From the NCBI RefSeq assembly GCF_900187025.1, contig NZ_LT906478.1, positions 1-64,000 on the forward strand: 64,000 nt of DNA. The letters are read 5' to 3'. Position 1 is the stretch's first letter; each line of letters opens with the position of its first letter. A program made the position numbers and the translations under genes. Source of the stretch: Listeria ivanovii subsp. ivanovii. GTDB lineage: Bacteria; Bacillota; Bacilli; Lactobacillales; Listeriaceae. This document shows, piece by piece, positions 32,449 to 43,126 of the stretch. Below the pieces are notes generated by a model that worked only from the letters and a program-made list of their open reading frames with translations, did not search any database and was not told where the DNA came from.

Positions 32449-33414
32449 TTGAGCATAAAAGAATCTGTCATTGGAATTGATTTAGGTGGCACTAAAATTT
32501 TAATTGGTGAAGTAACGACAGCTGGAGAGGTGCTGAAGTCCAAAAGCTATCCAAGCAACACAGAAAACCAAACAAAAGCATTGGAAACTTTACTTTTGGC
32601 GCTAGATGATTATACGCAAACGATTGGTTTTGTGGCTGATAAACAAATTGGAGTAGGTGTTGGTCTTGTAGGGCGAGTGGATCACAAAGCGGGAATTTGG
32701 CTCGAAATCGAACCTGGCAAAACAAATCCAACACCCCTCGCGGAAATCCTTGCCGCCAAAATAGGGCTTGATGTAACTATTGGGAATGATGTGGTATGTG
32801 CAACGATGGCTGAGAAGCACTTAGGCTGGGGACAAGAAACGAATGATTTCATCTACTTGAATGTCGGCACAGGGCTTGCAGCAGGTTTTGTAGTTGATGG
32901 TCAAATCATTGAAGGTGGACATTTCAATGCTGGTGAGATCGGTCATACTGTTGTGGATATTCATAACGATGTGCTTTGTGGTTGCGGCCGAACAGGATGT
33001 GTGGAACGACTGGCTTCTGGTTTAGGCATTAAAGAAGAAGTGAGTCGAAATATAGTAGCGTATCCAAGTTCTATATTAGTTGAAAATCAGGAGGAGTTAA
33101 CTGGAAAAATGGTTCTCCAAGCAGCGGAGCAACAAGATGAACTTGCAGTGAAAATCATTGATAATGCAACGCTTCAATTAGCTAATCTAATCATGAATTT
33201 AGTCCGGACTACTGATCCAGAATGTGTGATTCTTGGTGGAGGCGTGACACAAAACGAGCAATTTTTTCAAAAAATAAAAGCGAATCTTCAAAGCAATACT
33301 ATTCGTTTTGTCACTAAGGGTGTTGTTCGTTCTAAGCTGGAAAAGGATAAAGTTGGCCTAATTGGTGCCGCAGTTATTGGAATGAAACTAGGAAATGAAG
33401 GAGTGAAAGCATGA
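32449..33414 (+). CDS. ROK-family sugar kinase
   Basis: 321 aa from TTG 32449, 6 nt after AGGTGG. The GTG nine bases upstream overlaps that site. N-terminal ATP-binding motif IGIDLGGTK; central ROK signature with zinc ligands LCGCGRTGCVERLASG near residue 180; GAGP-like GEIGHTVVD catalytic stretch. ROK proteins phosphorylate glucose, N-acetylglucosamine or similar sugars; the absence of a DNA-binding domain argues against a repressor. First gene of the LacI-controlled operon; it overlaps the GH9 gene by 4 nt (ATGA). Confidence 0.88.
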   Translation: MSIKESVIGIDLGGTKILIGEVTTAGEVLKSKSYPSNTENQTKALETLLLALDDYTQTIGFVADKQIGVGVGLVGRVDHKAGIWLEIEPGKTNPTPLAEILAAKIGLDVTIGNDVVCATMAEKHLGWGQETNDFIYLNVGTGLAAGFVVDGQIIEGGHFNAGEIGHTVVDIHNDVLCGCGRTGCVERLASGLGIKEEVSRNIVAYPSSILVENQEELTGKMVLQAAEQQDELAVKIIDNATLQLANLIMNLVRTTDPECVILGGGVTQNEQFFQKIKANLQSNTIRFVTKGVVRSKLEKDKVGLIGAAVIGMKLGNEGVKA

Positions 33415-35813
33415 AACCAAGCATGGAACGACAAATTGCACAAACTGGTATTATTCATCGACCGCTTCCTATCGAAACAAAGCATGCACTAGAAACCATT
33501 GCCCAAAAAAAGCAGGTTTTAACGGATAAAATTTTATTCAGTGCCAAACAAAGTGTCTCTTTGGAGTTTACGCATCAAGGCCCGGGAGAATATACCATTT
33601 CAAAACAAGGTGAAATTAGACTTACTTCACCAGTAGTAATGCCGCACTGGCCTGTTGGTGCACCGGATGATGGAGACTACACTAATTTTGGTAACGTTCT
33701 CATATCTGCGCCCCTTGAAAATGAAGATTGGAACGACTTTAATCGCGTTCGAATTCAAGTTTTCCCCAATTTTCCTGGTGTAACCAATCCGTATTTAATG
33801 ATTAGCTTTAAAAACGATGGGACAGTCAAAGTGCCTGATATATATGGGCGTGAAGGGGTACATGGGGTTAATTTAATCAATCATGAGTGGAATGACGTTA
33901 TTTTTGAAGTAGAAGGTTTACCAAGAGATAAAATGACGGAAATTAGTTTTAGCTATTATTTAAATGGACCAGAACGTTTGACTGCTGGGACGATGGAATT
34001 ATTGATTAATGAAATTAAATTAGAGAAGATTGCTAATCCAGAAATTTCTAAAGGCTGGATACCGCAAAATAAAGCGCTTATATATTCACACAATGGTTAC
34101 TCAAAAGAAATGCCCAAAATAGCGTTTTGCACGAATAACGTAGAAGCGGCAACTTTCACTATTCATGAAAAAAAGGCAGATAAACTTGTTTTTACTGGAA
34201 AAAGTTATCAAAAAGCTACAGAAACAGGGAATTTTGTGATTTTAGATTTTTCCGAGTTGCAAACGGTAGGCGAATATTATTTAAAATTCGCAAATAGACA
34301 AACCGATGCTTTTCAAATTGGTGAGTCACAAGTAATTTGGGAATCTTCTATCTGGAAATCGCTTAACTTTATTTTTTGCGAACGTTGTGGTTGTCCAGTT
34401 TTTGGAAAACACACTACTTGCCATGCCGATATTATCGCTGAACATAATGGGAAACAGCTTTCCTTTAACGGTGGTTGGCATGATGCGGGTGACGTATCTC
34501 AACAGTTGATTCAAACTGCAGAAGTCACAATGGCTTTATACGAAGTGGCAGGAAGTCTATCTGAAAAGGACGAACAGCTACGGATGCGCCTTTTAGAAGA
34601 AGGTGAATGGGGACTTGATTTTCTTTTAAAAACCCGATTTGGTGATGGATACAGAGCTACTAGTGCAGGAATGACGAGGTGGACAGATGGACTTGTTGGT
34701 GGCATGGATGATGCGATTGCTAGGGTGCATAATCAAGCTTACGAAAATTTCTACTGTGCAGGTATTGAAGCATTCATTGGCGGACAGGTAAATGATAACC
34801 CAGCAATGCAAAACCATTTGCGAAAAATTGCTGAAGAAGATTTATTATTTGCGATGGCAGAATTACAAAAACACGGCACAGGTCAAAAACCGATTTTCTG
34901 GGAGCATACTTACCAAACATCGGAAAGTTTATACTATGCGACTGCTTCATGGGCGGCTTCGATGGTCTATCAGTTGACGAAAAAAGAAGAATACGCTGAA
35001 AAAGCGGCTGAGTGGTTAGCGTTAATGCTTGAAGCGCAAGAGAAAACAGGCATTCTTGATAGTGAAACAAATGAACGATATAACGGTTTCTTCTATCGAG
35101 ATAAGAGTCATAAAGTCATTCAACATTTCAATCATCAAGCGCGGGAACACCTTTATTTATTAGCAATTGAAGCAGCGGTCGAAACACAACCTGCACACAA
35201 GGCATACAAGGAGTGGCTACAAGCGGTAGAGATGTACGGCGATTATTTGAAAAAAGCAACTCGTTTTACTAAACCATATTCACTAATTCCAGCAGGTCTT
35301 TATAAAAAAGACGAGTATTTGGATGAAGCAAGTTTTCATTTACAACATCTGCTTATTGATGAAAGGGCGATAGAAGAATACAAATTGCAATTTGAGCAAG
35401 GTATCCAACTAAACGAAGAGATTTCGCTACGGAAGTTTCCAATTTGGTTTTCATTTAGAGGCAATAATGCGATTTTACTTTCAGCAGGAAAAGCAGCTTC
35501 TGTTGCTGGGAAAATTTTGCAAGATAAAACACTTCTTGAGATTGCAGAAGGACAGTTGCAGTGGGTGATCGGAATGAATCCGTTTGGACAGTCAATGATG
35601 CACGGTGAGGGTTATCGTTATGCACAGCAATATAGCGTTTTAAATGGAGAAATTACTGGCGAAATACCAGTTGGGATGGAAACTTTTAGAAATGAAGATG
35701 AACCTTACTGGCCAGAATTTAATAATGCAACTTACAAGGAAGTTTGGGTTGGTAATGCAGGGAAATGGATGTCGATTGTAGCAGATTTAAACAAAATAAC
35801 AGAGAAATCTTAG
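33411..35813 (+). CDS. Cytoplasmic glycoside hydrolase family 9 enzyme
   Basis: 800 aa. An N-terminal beta-sandwich domain (CelD-type Ig-like, about 230-305) precedes the alpha/alpha-barrel. GH9 residues are seen in FNGGWHDAGDVSQQ (Asp358 and Asp361), with the acid/base Glu expected near WPEFNNATYKEVW at the C-terminus. No signal peptide is present, unlike cellulases that act outside the cell. Substrates must therefore be small imported oligosaccharides. The neighbouring PTS EIIC and SIS isomerase suggest a disaccharide, possibly of amino sugars. Often annotated simply as endoglucanase. Confidence 0.88.
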   Translation: MKPSMERQIAQTGIIHRPLPIETKHALETIAQKKQVLTDKILFSAKQSVSLEFTHQGPGEYTISKQGEIRLTSPVVMPHWPVGAPDDGDYTNFGNVLISAPLENEDWNDFNRVRIQVFPNFPGVTNPYLMISFKNDGTVKVPDIYGREGVHGVNLINHEWNDVIFEVEGLPRDKMTEISFSYYLNGPERLTAGTMELLINEIKLEKIANPEISKGWIPQNKALIYSHNGYSKEMPKIAFCTNNVEAATFTIHEKKADKLVFTGKSYQKATETGNFVILDFSELQTVGEYYLKFANRQTDAFQIGESQVIWESSIWKSLNFIFCERCGCPVFGKHTTCHADIIAEHNGKQLSFNGGWHDAGDVSQQLIQTAEVTMALYEVAGSLSEKDEQLRMRLLEEGEWGLDFLLKTRFGDGYRATSAGMTRWTDGLVGGMDDAIARVHNQAYENFYCAGIEAFIGGQVNDNPAMQNHLRKIAEEDLLFAMAELQKHGTGQKPIFWEHTYQTSESLYYATASWAASMVYQLTKKEEYAEKAAEWLALMLEAQEKTGILDSETNERYNGFFYRDKSHKVIQHFNHQAREHLYLLAIEAAVETQPAHKAYKEWLQAVEMYGDYLKKATRFTKPYSLIPAGLYKKDEYLDEASFHLQHLLIDERAIEEYKLQFEQGIQLNEEISLRKFPIWFSFRGNNAILLSAGKAASVAGKILQDKTLLEIAEGQLQWVIGMNPFGQSMMHGEGYRYAQQYSVLNGEITGEIPVGMETFRNEDEPYWPEFNNATYKEVWVGNAGKWMSIVADLNKITEKS

Positions 35814-35825
35814 GAGGACAAAAAA

Positions 35826-37184
35826 ATGAGTTCAGAGAGAAGTTTATCTAGTAGATTTATTGAAGGATTATCTATTTTTGCTCAAAAAATCTCGTCGCAA
35901 AAACATATCATGGCAATTCGTGATGGATTTGCAGCGATGATACCAATCACGATTATTGCCGCGTTTTTCTTATTAGTGAATAATGTTTTGCTTCAACCGG
36001 AAAACGGCTTGCTTAAATTTATTCCAAATGTGGAAAATTATCTAGGTGTGGGGATCCAAGTTTATAACTCGACTCTTGGTATTATGGCAATTTTAGCAGC
36101 CTTTTTGATTGGTAACTTTTTAGCTAAATCATATGGTATGGAAGGGCGTACAGAGGGAGCGATTGCAGTTGCGGCATATGTTGTGCTAATTCCCGCTACT
36201 TCTCACTTAATGTCGGTTGATGGTAAAGGTTTTGAAGTTGGTGGCGTGTTATCCCAAGAAATGACAAGTTCCACAGGGATGTTCCTTGCAATTATTGCTT
36301 CATTGGTTAGTATCACGATGCTGGCTAAATTCTCGAAAAGTAAAAGGCTGAAAATCTCCATGCCTGAAAGTGTTCCACCAGCTATTGCGAAGTCTTTTAA
36401 TATATTAATTCCAGCTTTCTTAGTTTTAAGTATTTTAGCTATTGTCGAAGTACTTGTCGTTAGTTTCGTATCTATGAGTATTCCAGAAATTATTGTGAAA
36501 GTTCTTCAAATTCCTTTAGTTGGTGGGTTCCAAACTCTACCAGGAATTCTATTGTATGTATTTTTAGCAGGATTTTTATGGGTATTTGGTATCCACGGTG
36601 CATTTGTTTTAGGTGCTATTTCTGGACCAGTCCTTTTAACTTCTTTGCAACAAAATATTGATGCGGTCAATGCGCATGTAGCTATGCCAAATATTGTTAC
36701 ACAACCATTTTTAGATGCGTTTGTATACATGGGTGGTGGCGGAACAATCATTTGCTTAGTTATCGCGATTTTCATTGCCTCCAAACGACCGGATCATCGA
36801 ATGGTAACGAAATTTGGTTTGATTCCGAGTATTTTTAACGTAAGTGAGCCATTAATGTTTGGTTTGCCAGTAGTGTTTAACCCGATTTATGGTATCCCGC
36901 TAGTGATTGCACCGCTTGCTTCTACCGCGATGGCGTATTTTGCGACTTCATGGGGTTGGATTAGCCAAACATACATTTTAATTCCTTGGGTAACTCCGCC
37001 AGTACTATCAGGTTATCTAGCAACAGGTGGCGATATCCGCGCTTCGATCTTACAAATTGCGATTATTGCAGTAGGAACATTGATTTACCTACCATTCGTA
37101 CTTGTAGCCAATCGCGCTTATGTGTTGGAGCAAAAAGCTGCAGGTAAAGTAGAAACTGAAGCAGTAACGAATGGAGAAGTTTAA
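35826..37184 (+). CDS. PTS cellobiose/chitobiose-type EIIC permease
   Basis: 452 aa, about ten membrane helices of the lactose/cellobiose EIIC family: FMAIRDGFAAMIPITI-like start, GIHGAFVLG and FNVSEPLMFGLPVVFNP motifs. A strong TAGGAGG site precedes ATG 35826. No EIIA or EIIB partner is encoded nearby, so these must come from elsewhere. It imports the substrate of the GH9 enzyme encoded just upstream. Confidence 0.93.
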   Translation: MSSERSLSSRFIEGLSIFAQKISSQKHIMAIRDGFAAMIPITIIAAFFLLVNNVLLQPENGLLKFIPNVENYLGVGIQVYNSTLGIMAILAAFLIGNFLAKSYGMEGRTEGAIAVAAYVVLIPATSHLMSVDGKGFEVGGVLSQEMTSSTGMFLAIIASLVSITMLAKFSKSKRLKISMPESVPPAIAKSFNILIPAFLVLSILAIVEVLVVSFVSMSIPEIIVKVLQIPLVGGFQTLPGILLYVFLAGFLWVFGIHGAFVLGAISGPVLLTSLQQNIDAVNAHVAMPNIVTQPFLDAFVYMGGGGTIICLVIAIFIASKRPDHRMVTKFGLIPSIFNVSEPLMFGLPVVFNPIYGIPLVIAPLASTAMAYFATSWGWISQTYILIPWVTPPVLSGYLATGGDIRASILQIAIIAVGTLIYLPFVLVANRAYVLEQKAAGKVETEAVTNGEV

Positions 37185-37185
37185 A

Positions 37186-38271
37186 ATGAAACCGACAATG
37201 ATGACCTATATCAATGAAGAAGAAGCAATGTGCAAGTCGATTTTAGCTAATTTTGAAGGAAATGCGGAAAAACTAGAATCATTAGTAAGTAAGGGCGCAA
37301 AAGAATGGCTAATTTTGGGGACTGGTTCTAGTATAAATGCAGCCCAAAGCGCAAAATATTATATTGAAAACTTAGCGGATGTACGGATAACCATTCAAGA
37401 ACCGTTCAATCATTTATACTATGAAAAATTACCGACGCAGCTCGATTTAGTGCTTGGAATTTCTCAAAGTGGTCAAAGCACCTCAACGATTGCGGCACTT
37501 GAACGAGTAAAGAAAGAAGCATCTGTTCCAGTTGTTGCGTTAACGAGTGATGTAGCCAGTGAAATCGCTGAGTTTGCGGATATAACACTTGATATTGGCT
37601 CAGGAAAAGAACGTGTAGGCTACGTAACAAAAGGATTTACCGCAACAGTACTAACTTTGATGCTGACAGGTCTTCACTTTGCTTATAAAACAGGTGAAAT
37701 TGATCAGGAACGTTTCAACCAGGAACTGACCGTCTTTAACCAAGCAATTAAGGCAATACCTGAAACAATTTCGCAAACAGAAAGCTTTTTTGAAAAGTGG
37801 CAAGCGGAATTCGCAGTTGCGCCAAAATTCACAGCAATTGGCTATGGACCAACTGTTGGGACATGCAAAGAGTTTGAAACAAAATTTTCCGAAACCGTTC
37901 GCGTTCCTTCACAAGGACTTGATTTAGAAGCATTCATGCACGGTCCTTATTTAGAAGTGAATCCAGAACACCGTATCTTCTTTTTGGAGACCAAAAGTGC
38001 AGTGACAGAAAGACTTGTAGCATTACGAAATTATGAATCGAAATACACACCTTATACGTATACGATTCAATTTGGAACAGCGAAGAACGAACGCACACTT
38101 GGCATTCCTGCTGAGTTAAATGAATATCAGGCACCGTTTCTAATGATTATTCCTTTCCAAATTTTAGCGCATCATATTGCGGAGTTAAAAGGGAATCGAT
38201 TAACAGAGCGAATCTACACGGATTTTGGTGTAGCAATGAAAAGTAAAACTAAACCAGGTGACTATGCATAA
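37186..38271 (+). CDS. SIS-domain sugar isomerase/deaminase (GlmS/AgaS-like)
   Basis: 361 aa from ATG 37186, after GGAGAAG; an ATG 15 nt upstream lies within that site. Two SIS domains: LGTGSSINAAQSAKYY with QSGQSTSTIAAL near 90-105, and IGYGPTVGTCKEFETKFSE in the second half, as in the isomerase part of GlmS. It lacks the glutaminase domain. Likely reaction is amination/deamination or isomerisation of an amino-sugar phosphate. Last gene of the operon. Confidence 0.88.
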   Translation: MKPTMMTYINEEEAMCKSILANFEGNAEKLESLVSKGAKEWLILGTGSSINAAQSAKYYIENLADVRITIQEPFNHLYYEKLPTQLDLVLGISQSGQSTSTIAALERVKKEASVPVVALTSDVASEIAEFADITLDIGSGKERVGYVTKGFTATVLTLMLTGLHFAYKTGEIDQERFNQELTVFNQAIKAIPETISQTESFFEKWQAEFAVAPKFTAIGYGPTVGTCKEFETKFSETVRVPSQGLDLEAFMHGPYLEVNPEHRIFFLETKSAVTERLVALRNYESKYTPYTYTIQFGTAKNERTLGIPAELNEYQAPFLMIIPFQILAHHIAELKGNRLTERIYTDFGVAMKSKTKPGDYA

Positions 38272-38284
38272 TAGTCGCATGCAG

Positions 38285-38331
38285 GCTGGAGGAGACCCTT
38301 AATATCAGGGTTTTCTCCAGTCTTCTTTTTT
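38285..38331 (+). terminator. Terminator of the sugar operon
   Basis: CTGGAG...ACCCT (38286-38299) pairs with AGGGT...CTCCAG (38307-38320), followed by TCTTCTTTTTT. Confidence 0.8.
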
Positions 38332-38394
38332 GCCCCTGTCACATGTTACGCATAATGTAACGAGTTACAGGGTGATTCCGTCTGTTCTTAAAAC

Positions 38395-38434
38395 TTGAAA
38401 ACGTATTCAAAAATAAACTTATTTGTACTATGAT
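38395..38434 (+). promoter_or_regulatory. Promoter with overlapping cre site for the agmatine operon
   Basis: TTGAAAACGTATTCA (38395-38409) fits the cre consensus WTGNAANCGNWNNCW fully. It overlaps a promoter TTCAAA (38406-38411), 17 bases and TATGAT (38429-38434). This suggests repression of agmatine use by preferred carbon sources. Confidence 0.75.
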
Positions 38435-38506
38435 GAGCATGTGGCAAGGAATTACTCGAGTATGCCCCAGAAAATGTATAGAAAATAAACTGTTGAGGTG
38501 ACAAAA

Positions 38507-39532
38507 ATGAACAAAAAAAGAGACTTTATCGATACGAAAGATTTTTCTAAAGAAGAAATACTATTTATGATAGAAATTGGTCGTAAAATGAAAGAATCTA
38601 TTAAAAATGGTCATTATCCACAACTTTTAAAACATAAAACACTAGGGATGATTTTTGAACAATCATCGACAAGGACCCGTGTATCTTTTGAAACAGCGAT
38701 GACCCAGCTTGGCGGGCACGCTCAGTACTTAGCGCCAGGACAAATTCAACTTGGCGGACATGAATCAGTAGGAGATACTGCGAAAGTTCTTTCCAGATTG
38801 GTAGATATATTGATGGCACGTGTAGAACGGCATCAAACTGTGGTGGAACTTGCGAATACTGCAGCGATTCCAGTAATCAACGGGATGAGTGATTACAACC
38901 ATCCAACACAAGAACTTGGTGACGCGATTACCATGTTTGAACATCTTCCAGCAGGCAAAAAAATCGAGGACTGCAAAATCGTTTTTGTTGGTGATGCTAC
39001 ACAAGTTTGTGCATCGACCATGTTTATGGCAACCAAATTAGGTATGGATTTTGTGCAATTTGGGCCTAAAGGATTCCAATTAAGAGAAGAACATTTGAAA
39101 ATCGCGGAAGAAAATTGCAAAGTGTCTGGCGGAAGTTATTTAATTACAGAAGATGCAGATATTGCTCTAAAAGATGCGGACTTTATTTATACAGATGTAT
39201 GGTACGGACTTTATGAAGCGGAACTTTCTGAAGAAGAAAGATTGAAAACTTTCTACCCTAAATACCAAGTGAATAAAGAGCTAATTAGTAAAGCAGCCCC
39301 GCATGTGAAATTTATGCACTGCTTGCCAGCTACTCGTGGTGAAGAAGTGACAGATGAAGTTCTGGATGCGCCTTATTCTGTTGTCATTGATGAAGCAGAA
39401 AATAGACTGACTGCGATGAGAGCATTACTTGTATACTTCATGAATCCATATGTGAAGGAAGCTGGTATTGCGGTAGCAGAAAAATATGATGCAGAACTGG
39501 AACTATTACTTAGAAATGGCGCTGGCTTATAA
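38507..39532 (+). CDS. ptcA: Putrescine carbamoyltransferase
   Basis: 341 aa from ATG 38507 after TTGAGGTGAC. Carbamoyl-phosphate site [20 protein letters not shown] near residue 50, [12 protein letters not shown], and [18 protein letters not shown] near 260. The gene stands in an operon with two agmatine deiminases and carbamate kinase rather than arginine enzymes, and the C-terminal extra helix ([16 protein letters not shown]) is typical of putrescine enzymes. It converts N-carbamoylputrescine and phosphate to putrescine and carbamoyl phosphate. Confidence 0.92.
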   Translation: MNKKRDFIDTKDFSKEEILFMIEIGRKMKESIKNGHYPQLLKHKTLGMIFEQSSTRTRVSFETAMTQLGGHAQYLAPGQIQLGGHESVGDTAKVLSRLVDILMARVERHQTVVELANTAAIPVINGMSDYNHPTQELGDAITMFEHLPAGKKIEDCKIVFVGDATQVCASTMFMATKLGMDFVQFGPKGFQLREEHLKIAEENCKVSGGSYLITEDADIALKDADFIYTDVWYGLYEAELSEEERLKTFYPKYQVNKELISKAAPHVKFMHCLPATRGEEVTDEVLDAPYSVVIDEAENRLTAMRALLVYFMNPYVKEAGIAVAEKYDAELELLLRNGAGL

Positions 39533-39604
39533 GATACCAAAATAAGGAGGAGAAGAAAGTCCTAGTAACTTTCTTCCCCCCACTTAAAAAGAGGAGTGGG
39601 CATT

Positions 39605-40978
39605 TTGGAAAAAAAGAAATTCAGATTATTTGATGCGGTTCTTATGGCTGTGTGCGTTGTCTTGGTTGTAGAATCAGCCGCACCTGCAGCAGCGATTGGA
39701 TCATCTCAGTTTTTCTGGTGGATTGCACTCTTAATATTATTTTTCTTACCATATGGGCTTGTTTCGGCGGAGCTTGGGACAACCTATGATGATGAGGGTG
39801 GAATTTATGATTGGGTGAAACGTGCATTTGGACGAAAATGGGGTGCCCGGGTTGCTTGGCTTTACTGGATTAATTACCCCATTTGGATGGCAAGTTTAGC
39901 GGTATTATTTGTGGAAGTAATTACTCAAATCTTTCCAATCTCATTTGGGACACCTGTTTCGATATTGATTCAGCTCGTTTTTGTTTGGATAGTCGTTATT
40001 ATTAGTTGCTACCCAGTGAGTGATAGTAAGTGGATACTCAATATCGCTGCATTTTGTAAAGTAGCGATTATGTTGTCTTTGGGTGTTCTTGGAATTTATT
40101 TTGCGATTACAAAAGGGCTGGCAAATGACTTTTCTGGAAAAGCATTACTCCCTACTTTTGATTTAGAAAGTTTATCTTTTATTTCCGTTATTTTATTTAA
40201 CTTCTTAGGTTTTGAAGTTGTTACGACGCTTGCAAGTGATATGGAAAATCCGAAAAAACAAATTCCGCAAGCAATCATTTACGGCGGGATTTTGATAGCT
40301 TTCTTCTATTTACTAGCAGCATTCGGAATGGGGGCAGCAATTCCGACTTCTGAACTTTCTACATCAGGTGGCTTAATAGATAGCTTCATTATGCTGATTG
40401 GTGGAGTTAATCCGTTTGTGATTATTATTGGGATTATGTTTATGTATACATTGGTTGCAAACTTAGTATCATGGGCACTCGGAGTGAACTATGTTGCTAT
40501 GTATGCATCGAAAAACAAAGATTTACCAGCTGTTTTTGGGAAAACAAATCCGAAAAATGATATGCCAACGGGTACTAGTATTTTAAACGGTGTTGTAGCT
40601 TCCGTGTTAATTGTTGCGGCACCATTTATTCCAAACGAAAATATCTTCTGGGCATTTTTCGCACTGAATGTTGTTGCTTTACTAGGTTCATATATCTTGA
40701 TGTTCCCAGCTTTCTTGAAATTACGCAAGATTGATCCAAATCGCGAACGTCCATTTAAAGTTCCCGGTGGAAAAATTTTACTTTACTTAATGACATTTGT
40801 ACCAATGATTTTACTTATTATTACGTTAATTTTCTCGGCGGTTCCTTTAAATGGGTCTAGTGCAGAATTGAATGAAAAAATACCAATCTTGATAGGAACA
40901 GTTGTAGCAGTTATTGTTGGTGAAGTTTGTATTTGGCAGGCGGGTAAAAGAATCGATAAAGGAGAGATAAAAAAATGA
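39605..40978 (+). CDS. APC-family amino acid/amine antiporter (agmatine-putrescine exchange likely)
   Basis: 457 aa from TTG 39605, 8 nt after GAGGAG; the GTG inside that site is less likely. Twelve membrane helices of the APC superfamily, with the N-terminal pattern [26 protein letters not shown]. Position between ptcA and agmatine deiminase indicates an agmatine/putrescine antiporter. A hairpin with the stem AAGAAAGT/ACTTTCTT sits in the leader at 39553-39575. The stop overlaps aguA1 (ATGA). Confidence 0.87.
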   Translation: MEKKKFRLFDAVLMAVCVVLVVESAAPAAAIGSSQFFWWIALLILFFLPYGLVSAELGTTYDDEGGIYDWVKRAFGRKWGARVAWLYWINYPIWMASLAVLFVEVITQIFPISFGTPVSILIQLVFVWIVVIISCYPVSDSKWILNIAAFCKVAIMLSLGVLGIYFAITKGLANDFSGKALLPTFDLESLSFISVILFNFLGFEVVTTLASDMENPKKQIPQAIIYGGILIAFFYLLAAFGMGAAIPTSELSTSGGLIDSFIMLIGGVNPFVIIIGIMFMYTLVANLVSWALGVNYVAMYASKNKDLPAVFGKTNPKNDMPTGTSILNGVVASVLIVAAPFIPNENIFWAFFALNVVALLGSYILMFPAFLKLRKIDPNRERPFKVPGGKILLYLMTFVPMILLIITLIFSAVPLNGSSAELNEKIPILIGTVVAVIVGEVCIWQAGKRIDKGEIKK

Positions 40979-42069
40979 CAACGATTGATAGTTCATCCAA
41001 AAAAGATGGTTTCAGAATGCCAGGTGAATTTGAAAAGCATACGGGTTGCTATATTATTTGGCCAGAACGACCTGACAATTGGCGTTTAGGTGCCAAACCA
41101 GCCCAAAAAGCATTTGTGGATGTAGCGACAGCCATCTCTAAATTTGAACCAGTCACGGTGGTTGCAAGTTCTAGTCAATATGTGAACGCTAGGTATATGA
41201 TTCCAGATGAAATTCGTGTAGTAGAGATGGATAATGATGATGCTTGGGTACGCGACTGTGGTCCGACTTTTGTCATCAATGATTCTGGTGATGTTCGTGG
41301 TGTGGATTGGTCCTTTAATTCGTGGGGAGGTTTAGTGGATGGCTTATATTTTCCGTGGGATAAAGATGACCAAGTTGCTCAAAAAATATGTGAACTTGAA
41401 CGAAAAGATCGTTATCGTTTAGCGGACTTTGTACTCGAAGGTGGTTCGATTCATGTTGATGGTGAAGGGACACTGGTTACAACCGAAGAATGCTTATTAT
41501 CAGAAGGTCGTAATCCTCAACTATCGAAAAAACAAATTGAAATGGTACTAAAAGAATATTTAAACTTAGAAAAAATTATTTGGCTAAAAAGAGGTATTTA
41601 TTTAGATGAAACAAACGGACATGTAGATAATATTTTTAATTATGTTCGCCCGGGTGTTGTTGCACTTGCATGGACGGATGATGAATCTGATCCGCAATAT
41701 GAAATCTCCAAAGAATGTTTCGATATATTATCGAATGAAACAGACGCAAAAGGACGCAAACTAGAAGTCCATAAAATTCATGTACCAAAACCAATTTTAA
41801 TTACGGACGAAGAAAGTAAGGGAGTTGATGCGGTAGAAGGGACATTACCGCGCGAAGAAGGAGATCGCTTGGCTGCTAGTTATATTAACTACTACACTGC
41901 GAACGGTGGCGTTGTTTTCCCGTTATTCGGTGATCCAAATGATGAATTAGCACGTGAAAAACTACAACAGCTTTATCCAGATCGTGAAGTTGTTGGTGTT
42001 AAGGCGAGAGAAATTTTACTTGGCGGCGGAAATATTCACTGCATTACCCAACAAGTGCCAAGAGGATAA
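40975..42069 (+). CDS. aguA: Agmatine deiminase (first copy)
   Basis: 364 aa of the peptidyl-arginine-deiminase-like family. Motifs: [25 protein letters not shown] at the N-terminus (continuous only in part across the family), [13 protein letters not shown] near 85-97, [13 protein letters not shown] and the nucleophile Cys in [12 protein letters not shown] near 357. It hydrolyses agmatine to N-carbamoylputrescine and ammonia. The Cys in RDCGP is unusual for a position that is Ser or Tyr in relatives. Overlaps the permease gene by 4 nt. Confidence 0.95.
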   Translation: MTTIDSSSKKDGFRMPGEFEKHTGCYIIWPERPDNWRLGAKPAQKAFVDVATAISKFEPVTVVASSSQYVNARYMIPDEIRVVEMDNDDAWVRDCGPTFVINDSGDVRGVDWSFNSWGGLVDGLYFPWDKDDQVAQKICELERKDRYRLADFVLEGGSIHVDGEGTLVTTEECLLSEGRNPQLSKKQIEMVLKEYLNLEKIIWLKRGIYLDETNGHVDNIFNYVRPGVVALAWTDDESDPQYEISKECFDILSNETDAKGRKLEVHKIHVPKPILITDEESKGVDAVEGTLPREEGDRLAASYINYYTANGGVVFPLFGDPNDELAREKLQQLYPDREVVGVKAREILLGGGNIHCITQQVPRG

Positions 42070-42078
42070 GGAGAGAGC

Positions 42079-43023
42079 ATGATGAAGCGAAAAATAGTCG
42101 TGGCACTAGGTGGAAATGCAATTCTTTCAAGTGATGCCAGCTCAAAAGCACAACAAAAAGCCTTGGAGGAAACCGCGGAATATTTAGTTCAATTTATTGA
42201 AAACGGGGATGACTTAATTATTTCGCATGGGAATGGTCCTCAAGTGGGTAATTTGATGTTGCAACAACATGCTGGTGCGTCAGAAAAAAACCCGGCAATG
42301 CCACTTGATACTTGTGTAGCAATGACGCAAGGAAGTATCGGGTATTGGATGCAAAATGCACTTGATAAAGCTTTCTTAAAACATGGCATTGATAAAGTAG
42401 CCGTTTCTTTAATTACGCAAGTTGTAGTTGATAAGAATGACGCCGCTTTTGAAAATCCAACCAAACCAATTGGACCATTTTTAAGTAAAGCAGAGGCTGA
42501 AAAAGAAATGGCGGAAACAGGTGCCATCTTTCTGGAAGATGCTGGTCGTGGTTACCGCAAAGTTGTACCTTCGCCGCGCCCGCTTAGTATTAAAGAGTAC
42601 AAAGTTATTAAGCAACTCGTAGATAGTGGAGTCGTAACAATCTCTGCTGGTGGCGGTGGCGTTTCGGTGGTAGAAGAGGGACTGGATTTAATGGGAGTTG
42701 AAACGGTCATTGATAAAGACTTTGCGTCTGAAAAATTGGCTGAGTTAATCGGTGCGGATTTGTTGGTCATTTTAACTGGTGTAGAGAATGTTTATATCAA
42801 TTACAATCAGCCGACTCAGAAAAAACTCGAAAAAGTAACGGTTTCAGAATTAGAAAAATATATAGATGAAAACCAATTTGCCGCGGGAAGTATGTTGCCG
42901 AAAATCGAGGCAGCTACAGCGTTTGTTAAAGAAAGACCAGATGCTAAGGCTATCATTACTTCGCTTGAAAATATTGGCGCAATGCTCGAACATGAAGCGG
43001 GGACGGTAATTGTTGCAGGGTGA
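42079..43023 (+). CDS. arcC: Carbamate kinase
   Basis: 314 aa; starts at ATG 42079, after AAGGAGAGAGC, or the next ATG. Amino-acid-kinase fold with [41 protein letters not shown] and [11 protein letters not shown]. It makes ATP from carbamoyl phosphate and ADP, the energy-yielding final step of the agmatine pathway encoded here. The order permease, deiminase, kinase, deiminase is compact. Confidence 0.95.
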   Translation: MMKRKIVVALGGNAILSSDASSKAQQKALEETAEYLVQFIENGDDLIISHGNGPQVGNLMLQQHAGASEKNPAMPLDTCVAMTQGSIGYWMQNALDKAFLKHGIDKVAVSLITQVVVDKNDAAFENPTKPIGPFLSKAEAEKEMAETGAIFLEDAGRGYRKVVPSPRPLSIKEYKVIKQLVDSGVVTISAGGGGVSVVEEGLDLMGVETVIDKDFASEKLAELIGADLLVILTGVENVYINYNQPTQKKLEKVTVSELEKYIDENQFAAGSMLPKIEAATAFVKERPDAKAIITSLENIGAMLEHEAGTVIVAG

Positions 43024-43032
43024 GTAAAATAG

Positions 43033-43070
43033 AGACGAAAATCCGGGTAATTTTTACTCGGTTTTTGTCT
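43033..43070 (+). terminator. Weak terminator before the second agmatine deiminase
   Basis: GACGAAAATCCG pairs imperfectly with CGGTTTTTGTC in the 103-nt gap. A TATAAT (43091-43096) follows, so the second deiminase gene may have its own promoter. Confidence 0.4.
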
Positions 43071-43126
43071 TGTAAAGCATTATTTCATGTATAATATGGT
43101 TAAGATGTTTTAGGAGGAGAATAAGG

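Noticed and set aside
41940-41965. CACGTGAAAAAC in the first agmatine deiminase as a second parS
   Set aside because: Only the CACGTGAA half fits; the other arm (GAATTAG) does not. Similar partial CACGTG matches elsewhere also fail outside the six-base core.
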